A stretch of DNA of 64,000 bases. Origin: Thalassia testudinum (taxonomy: Eukaryota; Streptophyta; Magnoliopsida; Alismatales; Hydrocharitaceae). A program made the position numbers and the translations under genes. Below, in pieces: positions 57,395 through 64,000 of the stretch (its first letter is position 1; each line of letters starts with the position of its first letter). Below the pieces are notes generated by a model. That model was not told the origin of the DNA. It was given only the letters and a program-made list of their open reading frames with translations, and searched no databases. The stretch spans positions 2,418,001-2,482,000 of the forward strand of contig JAZHRO010000022.1 in assembly GCA_037157565.1 (NCBI GenBank), in the 5' to 3' direction.

Positions 57395-60128
57395 TGTTAA
57401 GATCCGTACTGTTTGAGTCCTTTAAGACATCTGGAACTTGGGTCAGACGTCTGGACACATTCCTAGACATCTGGAAATTGAAATTTTCGTGTACGAACTC
57501 GCACAGATTGCACCCCCTTCTTTTTCTTCTTCTCTCTCTTTCCCCCCCCGATGAAAACCCTAACACCATACCTTATATAAGCCCCCCTCCTCTCCCCCAT
57601 TTCACCCACACCCAGCCACTTCTTTTCTCTACCCTCCAACGAGTGCAATTGAGCGAGAGCGGCGGAGAGGAGCACCGTGAGAGGAGAGGAGGAGCAGCGT
57701 GAGAAGGAGAGGAGAGAAGGCTTGCGAGCTCACGTGGGAGTTCGCCGGTGAGCTCACGGCCGGTCGACGCGTGCGCAAGGCAGAGGAGTGCGTCGGGGAG
57801 GTCCTCCCCGACACTGCTGCTGCCGGAGCAGTAGGCGAACGGGCGTAGCGCGGTCACGCGCGGCGCGAGAAGGCGAAGGCAGGTTCTGGTTCTGGGTTTT
57901 TCCCAGAATCAGACGTCTGGATCGACGTCCAAATGACGTAGACGACGTCTGGAGGAGGTTCCAGACGACTAAGAGGTAAACTTCGCGATCGTACATCTTC
58001 TTTGCGAATACGGCCATGTAGGCCGTTCCACCGAGGCATGTTTTGTGCCTTACTGAGAAGATTTTCGTTGACGCGTGCAGGATTCGCTTCGTCTCCCCAC
58101 TTATTTCAGACATCTGGGCGAGGCACTGGACGACGGGAAGAGCTTCCAGACGTCTGAAGAGGTGGTAGGACATCTGGAACTGGGTCCAGACGGTCCAGCG
58201 GAGTTCCTGGACGTTTGAGGAGTAGCGCAGAACTAAGGTATGGTTCTGGACTCTTTTAAGATGTCTGGAAAGTGTTCCAAACGTCTGATTTGAGTCAGGA
58301 TCACTGTTTTTGACCCGTTTAGGTTCCGTTTGAGGTCCGATTTCTGCAATTAAGATACCGATGTTTCCCGTATGATTTCCTCTACTTGTTGGAATACTTC
58401 TATACTGTTCTGAGTATTATTTTGTGATTGATCCTTGTGAAAGGACTTGTTTCCGTTGTGGGTTTGGGACTTGCTGAAGCACGTGAGCCTGCCATTCAAG
58501 CTCCCATTACTCCTGGGTTTACTAGTAGAGTGGCTTCCCCTTAATTTAATTGAAATTAAAATGTTTATGTGGGACGAATGATTAGAACCTAGGATATGGC
58601 ATGAATCCTAGGACGAGAAACATTTGAAATGTTTGTAATGGATGATTGAATTGCAGTTTTGAATGTATAGATATAATGATAACAATTGCTTGTAAATAAA
58701 TAACAGCTTCCTGTGAAATGTAAAGTACTTGTGCTAGCAAACTATTGCATATGAATTCATATTGTTTACGTTAAATGATATACTATGAGCTGCATGTATA
58801 TAAATCGAAAATGGAGAGGTGAGTGTTGAAAATACGAGCTATCTGTGAATAAACTGAATATGGAATAGAGTTACAAATTGTATGTGTATAACTTGAGAAT
58901 AGAAATGGAAATGATGAAACCTGGTATGGAATGGCCTGAGGAATATAAGCATGAACCCTACGGGGAGTTAGGAGATGAGCTCCTAGAAGTAAATGGAATG
59001 GATCTGGGAATGTGTTGGCCCTTGAGTACGTGGTACCAAGGGGAGCACATGTTACTTCTTAGTGTAAAGGGGAGCTTGCCGCCTTCGGGTTGAGACCCGG
59101 GGTGGGTTTGGCCACTTTACACCGACTTTGTGGCCCTCGTGTACACTGTACCAGGGAGAGCTACTAGTGTAGGGAGAGAGCTAGCCACCCCACGGGGCCC
59201 GGGGTTCAACTAGCCGCCCTACACTAACTTGTTAGGCCCACTGGAAAAACTAGGGTAGTCAGGCGAGGGTGCACGGACTGTGGAGGGGCGAGACCCTTGT
59301 TTGGTTCTTAGGGGCTAGACCCCTGTTACTGAGAGGGCTATGCCCTATACTAGTTCCGTGTTATGCTTTGGGTGCACCCGCTAACAGAAACGACTGATCG
59401 CGTGCCAGTGCGGGATAGCTACCCATACGTTTATCGCACGTGCCGTAGTCACCGTTACGTCTGTTCGTGACCTTTGGGTGGTTGACTGGGTGTAGGACCA
59501 CCATGGGGAACTCTTCCAGCTAGGAGAGCACCACGTGCTACTTCTACTCTTCGGAAAAGATTGCAATCAAGATCGTTCCCATGAGGAACATTCAAGATCA
59601 AGAAAGAGACCTGATAACTAAATCAAGTGGCGAAGGAAAGAATAATTAGTTAAAGAAAGAAAGAAATTGAAAAACAACAGCTACCTGTCCACCTTTACTG
59701 CTTTAGTAGTTGGTTGCCACTCTACTCAACGTTCGCTGTTGTTTTGTACTCATAACCTTTTTCAGGTCCAGGTGTTGAGCAGGCAGAGCATACGGCTGCA
59801 GAAGGTGCTGGGCCCAGTAGAGCCCAGTAGTTGTAGTTCTTTGTACTCGTTTGTAGTAGTGAGTAACTTCTTGTACTTTTATATTCTGTACTCTTTCGTT
59901 ATGCACATTATATTTTTGTATCCGTTACTTTCCTACTGTTGTGGTGGTGTGTACTATAGTAGTTTATTTCTTTACTGCTGTACTTTTGTTACTGTTAGTT
60001 GCTAGCATGGTGAATGTTGTTTATTTTACTACTTTTTGGTTACTTTCTCGTTGGATGGCTAAGTCTTGGGATCAGTCGAGTCGGTCCGGTCTTGTGTCCT
60101 GTAGGGATTCGGGAACTGGGTTGTAACA
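57395..60128 (+). repeat. Element 3 5' LTR
   Basis: 2734 bp from TGTTAAGATCC to GGGTTGTAACA, followed three bases later by a primer site. It has GACGTC-type palindromes at 57425-57475 and 57910-58285 around a GC-rich core, a TATA box at 57573-57580, and the family's conserved blocks including the final 'tcttgggatcagtcgagtcgg'. It is clearly diverged from the Element 1 LTRs. The preceding 5 bases are GAATG; the matching right copy would lie beyond the window. Confidence 0.92.
57573..57580 (+). promoter_or_regulatory. TATA box in the Element 3 LTR
   Basis: TTATATAA followed by a C-rich block (gcccccctcctctccccc). It lies only about 180 bp into the LTR, so transcription should start near 57605 and most of the LTR would be R-U5. 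Confidence 0.75.
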
Positions 60129-60131
60129 AGA

Positions 60132-60143
60132 TGGTATCAGAGC
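60132..60143 (+). promoter_or_regulatory. Primer binding site, tRNA-Met type (Element 3)
   Basis: TGGTATCAGAGC follows the LTR end by three bases, identical to the Element 1 site. Confidence 0.92.
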
Positions 60144-60310
60144 AAGGTCGTCCCGAGAAGTGAACCAACTAGCTTGAGAATGACCAATTCACGTGCTTGT
60201 AACTAGAGTAACCACCACAACGTGCCTTTTGACATCTGTCCTGAGGTTCTTCGCTGAAGTTCATTAGAGTTGACGTCTTCTATTTTGTCTTCCACGTCTC
60301 CTTGCAGGAG

Positions 60311-63300
60311 ATGACTCATCGGAGGATTCCCGAGACGGGCTGTGGACGTAGCCGTGGACGAGGCAGGAGGGGCAGACATGTCGAGCTTGGAGTACGTGCT
60401 ACCCTTCTTTTCTCCTGAGCATACAGTCTCAGGACCTCATCTAGTTGATCCGAGAGGTTGTTCGAGAAAAATTTCAGCTTTCACCCACACCGCCACCCCC
60501 CTCATCTCTCTTCCGAGGGTATGGATGGGGAGTTCTTTGTGGGATGACTTTTTCACCGTCACACCAAGCGAGTCAGAAGAGCTCAAGGAGGGCACGTGGC
60601 GCCTGCAGGAGAGCCGTTTCATTTTGCGGGGCCGTCAGTAGCGTTGGGGGGGCCCCGTCAGGGGACAGCTGTCAGCACGGGACCCCCGCCCAACCGTCAG
60701 CAGGGACCTACTGAGGGAGGGAGTCAAGTCCGCCTCTGCTACCAGTGTGGCCGGCCGGGCCACTTCAGGAGGGACTGCCTATCTAGGGTTAGAGCACAGC
60801 AGACGCTTACCGCACCAAGCGCAAGAGGTTGTGGTTCCCAGGTGCGTGGAGGAGGATAGCAGTCGAGGGGAGGGTACCGGCTAGCTGTCGCTAGCTCCAC
60901 CCTAGGGTTGGATGTTTTGTCTGCCCCCAAGACTGAGGGGTGTCATGACGTCTTGACTCACGGCGACGTCATAGCTTCCGTTTCTGCGGTGACACGTATG
61001 TGATACCGATGGAGGACTTTGGCGTGATCGTGGGGATGGACTGGCTGTCTGCTTACCATGTTTTGGTGGACTATTTTGAGAGGATGATTGTCTTCTCCAT
61101 ACCGGAGATACCTCCTTTGAGTTGCACGGACAGCCAATGGACGAAGGCTTCAGGTCCATTTCTGCACTTCGGGCGGTGAGACTTTTGGGCCAGGGATGCA
61201 AGGGCTTTCTGGTTTGTGTGGTGGCAAAGCCTAGCCCCATAGCAGACTTTCAGAGTATCCCAGCAGTCAGAGAGTACCTCGACGTGTTTCCAGAGGAGCT
61301 GCCAAGACTATCGCCCAAGCGTGAGATCAAGTTCGAGATCTCACTGGTACCGGGGATCGACCCCATTTCTACAGCACCTTATAGGATGGCACCACTTGAG
61401 CTGCGAGAGCTCAAGTCCCAGTTGCTGGACCTTCTAGAGACGGGTTTTGTGAGGCCCAGTGCGTCTCCGTGGGGAGTCCCGGTATTATTTGTAAAGAAGA
61501 AGGATGGTACCCTACGCCTTTGTGTAGACTCCAGACAGCTGAATAGGGTCACTCTCAAGAACAGCTATCTGCTGCCGAGCATTGATGACTTGGTTGATCA
61601 GTTGCAAGGTGCCACAGTTTTCTCCAAGATAGACTTGAGGTCTGGCTACCACTAGTTGAGGATCCGGGAGACCAACGTCTCCAAGACAGCTTTCCGCACC
61701 CGGTACGGACACTACGAGTTGTTGGTCATGCCATTTGGGCTGACCAACACCCCCGCTGCTTTCATGGATTTGATGAACCGGGTGTTCAGACAGTATCTGG
61801 ATCAGTTCGTGGTGGTATTTATCGATGATGTGCTCATCTACTCATGGGATCAGGCATAGCACGAACAACACTTGCGGATGATTTTGGATACATTGAGATG
61901 ACGTAGGTTGTATGCCAAGTACAGCAAGTGTGAGTTTTGGTTGAGGGAGGTGACCTTTCTAGGTCATGTGATTTCAGGGGATGTCTTGGCTGTGGATCCA
62001 GCCAAGGTTGAGGCAGTGCTCAGGTGGGAGAGACTGCGTGCAGTGACAGAGATCCGCAGTTTCTTGGGACTAACAGGCTACTACCGACAGTTTATCAGGG
62101 GTTTCTTGCATATTGCACGTCCTATGACACAGTTGACCTGGAAGGACGTGCCCTTTTCTTGGACAGACGCTTGTGAGACGTATTTTAAGGAGTTGAAGGA
62201 GAGGCTGACTTCGGCTCCCGTGCTTACCATCCCAGATAGCAGTGGCAGTTTCGTTGTGTACACGGATGCCTCTTTGCAGGGGTTAGGGGGTGTGCCCATG
62301 CAGTGGGGTCACGTTGTCGCTTATGCTTTGCAGCAACTGAAGCCCCATGAGCATAGCTACCCTACCCACAACCTAGAGTTGCCAGCTGTCGTCTTCGCAC
62401 TGAAGACTTGCAGGCACTACCTGTACGGTGAGACTTTTGAGATATTCACGGATCATAAGAGCCTCAGGTATTTATTTGATCAGAAGGAGCTCAAACATGA
62501 GACAGAGACGTTTGTTAAAGCTCCTGAAGGACTATGACTGCAGCATTTCCTACCATCCGGGGAAGGCCAACGTGGTGTCTGATGCCTTGAGCTGGAAGGC
62601 ACCTGCCCACTTGGCCAGTTTACAGGCACAGAGTTGGAGACTCATGGAGGAGATGGGCAGTTGGCGACCCCTAAAGTTACTGGGGCACTATGGGGCAGTG
62701 ACTGTGACACGACAGACGAGGCCAGAGTTGATAGACCGCATCATTACAGGACAGATGGCAGACCCGTACCTGCAGTCGTTGCGTGACAGAGTACTGTCAG
62801 GGGACCCTGGAGACTTCTCCTTTACTGACGAGGTGCTGCGCATGAGGGGGTGTTTGTGCATTCCCCGGGACGAGGAGTTGTTGACAGAGCTCCTGACTGA
62901 GGCATACGGTTCCAGGTTCACCATACATCCCGGGAACACAAAGATGTATCATGATCTGAGACACGACTTTTGGTGGAAGGGAATGAAGTGGGATATAGGT
63001 GAATTCGTACAGCAGTGTTTAGTGTGCCAGCAGGTGAAGGCCGAACATCAGAGGCCTACAGGGCCGTTGCAGCCACTTCCAGTGCCAGAGTGGAAGTGGG
63101 AGTGCATCGTCATGGATTTGGTGGTGGGTTTGCCCGTTACCCAGCGAGGACACGATGCAGTCTGGGTGATTGTGGACAGATTGACAAAGACGGCACATTT
63201 CTTGTCGATCCGAGTCACTTTGGGACCAGCACAGTTGGTAGAGAGGTATATCCGTGACGTGGTACGTCTGCACGGAGTTCCGCGGGAGATTGTATCCGAT

Positions 63301-64000
63301 CGAGATACCCATTTTACATCCCAGTTTTGGGTTGAGTTTCAGCAGGCTTGGGGGACACGGTTGAGGTTCAGTACAGTATACCACCCCTAGACGAACGGAT
63401 AGTCAGAGCACATGATACAGGCGCTTGAGGACCTTTTGCGTGCCTATGTACTGGACTGGAGGGGCTCTTGGGAGGAGCACTTGCCCCTGGAGGAATTTGC
63501 ATATAATAATAGCCATCACTCAAGCATCGGCATGGTACCCTACGAGGCTCTATACGAACGGAGGTATACTGCACCCTTGAGTTGGGTTGAGGTGGGGACC
63601 AAGTGGGAGGTTGGTTCCAGGCTGATTCGACAGAGTTAGGAGGTGATTGAGCAGATACATAGATGACTTCGCACTGTCAGGAGTAGACAGAAGAGCTATG
63701 TAGATTGGAAGCGCAGAGAGGTACAGTTTGAGGTTGAGGATCACGTCTTCCTTCGCATTTCGCCCATGAAGGGCCTGCAACGTTTTGGGGTGAAAGGGAA
63801 GCTCGCACCGAGGTTTGTGGGGCCCTTTAAGGTCCTGGAGTAGGTTGGACCCGTTGCTTACAGGTTTGCCCTTCCTCCCCAGCTTTCTGGTGTGCACGAC
63901 GTGTTCCACGTGTCCAACCTCAAGAAGTACGTCGCCGATCCCAGTCACGTTCTGAGCCACGAGAGTGTCGAGGTGAGTGACGACCTGACCTACCCCAAGC
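60311..64000 (+). pseudogene. gag-pol: gag-pol of Element 3, broken (capsid and protease regions deleted)
   Basis: ATG at 60311 begins MTHRRIPETGCGRSRGRG, matching the Element 1 start at 10348. The capsid domain is missing between about 60575 and 60595. The CCHC knuckle (CYQCGRPGHFRRDC, about 60737-60778) remains, then the protease with its DSGAT site is missing near 60990. Reverse transcriptase ([10 protein letters not shown] about 61816-61845), RNase H ([13 protein letters not shown]), integrase zinc site (CLVCQQVK) and core (SDRDTHFTSQFW) follow. In pol, in-frame stops lie at 61653, 61857, 61899, 63388, 63400, 63637, 63664 and 63841, and one extra A near 62494 shifts frame. It continues into the integrase tail at the window end. 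Confidence 0.93.

Larger units (their letters stand above)
57395..64000 (+). mobile_element. Element 3: decayed Ty3 chromovirus-like retrotransposon, runs off the window
   Basis: A plus-strand relative of Element 1: 5' LTR, primer site (60132-60143), then a decayed gag-pol. The 3' LTR is not in the window. The copy is old: its LTR differs widely from Element 1, and its coding region has deletions and many stops. Confidence 0.92.

Overview
The window is nuclear DNA of a flowering plant. The evidence is Ty3 (Metaviridae) LTR retrotransposons with a chromodomain-type integrase tail, a four-domain CACTA (En/Spm) transposase, hAT remnants, degenerate TTTAGGG-like repeats, and two spliced, plant-style coding loci. 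The species cannot be fixed from sequence alone. The layout is transposon-on-transposon with very little host coding sequence: about 46 kb of almost solid mobile DNA, an 11-kb AT-rich island holding the only plausible host genes, then another retrotransposon.

Layout. 1-2114: end of an Athila/Tat-like LTR. 2893-13165: a complete, young Ty3 chromovirus-like element (Element 1, minus strand) with near-identical LTRs, a TTAAC target duplication, a tRNA-Met-type primer site and one long gag-pol frame; a single TGA separates the integrase tail and chromodomain-like segment. 13171-16540: purine-rich DNA, CACTA-type subterminal repeats and degenerate telomere-like sequence. 16541-18737: solo LTR A. 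18743-31610: an old CACTA element whose transposase gene is split by two solo LTRs of the Element 1 superfamily in opposite orientation (20949-23755 and 24760-29621); the second carries a further solo LTR (25787-27990). Each insertion is bracketed by an exact 5-bp duplication. 31611-43106: a mosaic of Athila-like LTR and internal pieces without recognisable pol. 43584-46147: solo LTR C.

46153-57394: AT-rich island with a hAT transposase remnant in a 155-bp tandem duplication, an unidentified acidic reading frame, a three-exon ubiquitin-conjugating (E2)-like fragment whose catalytic cysteine position is histidine, a tRNA-Gly pseudogene, and a well-formed two-exon gene for a secreted six-cysteine peptide on the minus strand (55848-56637, TATA box at 56732-56741). 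57395-64000: Element 3, a plus-strand relative of Element 1 running off the window. It lacks the gag capsid region and protease, and its pol has eight in-frame stops, all explicable by C-to-T or G-to-A change at CG/CHG sites, as expected of long-methylated DNA.

The LTRs of the Element 1 superfamily carry dense arrays of GACGTC palindromes beside a GC-rich promoter-like core. I regard this array, the cysteine-rich peptide gene, the cysteine-less E2-like locus and the foldback at 19247-19514 as the items most worth checking. Boundaries given to the base come from TG/CA ends plus matching duplications read directly; identities of old fragments are inferences.
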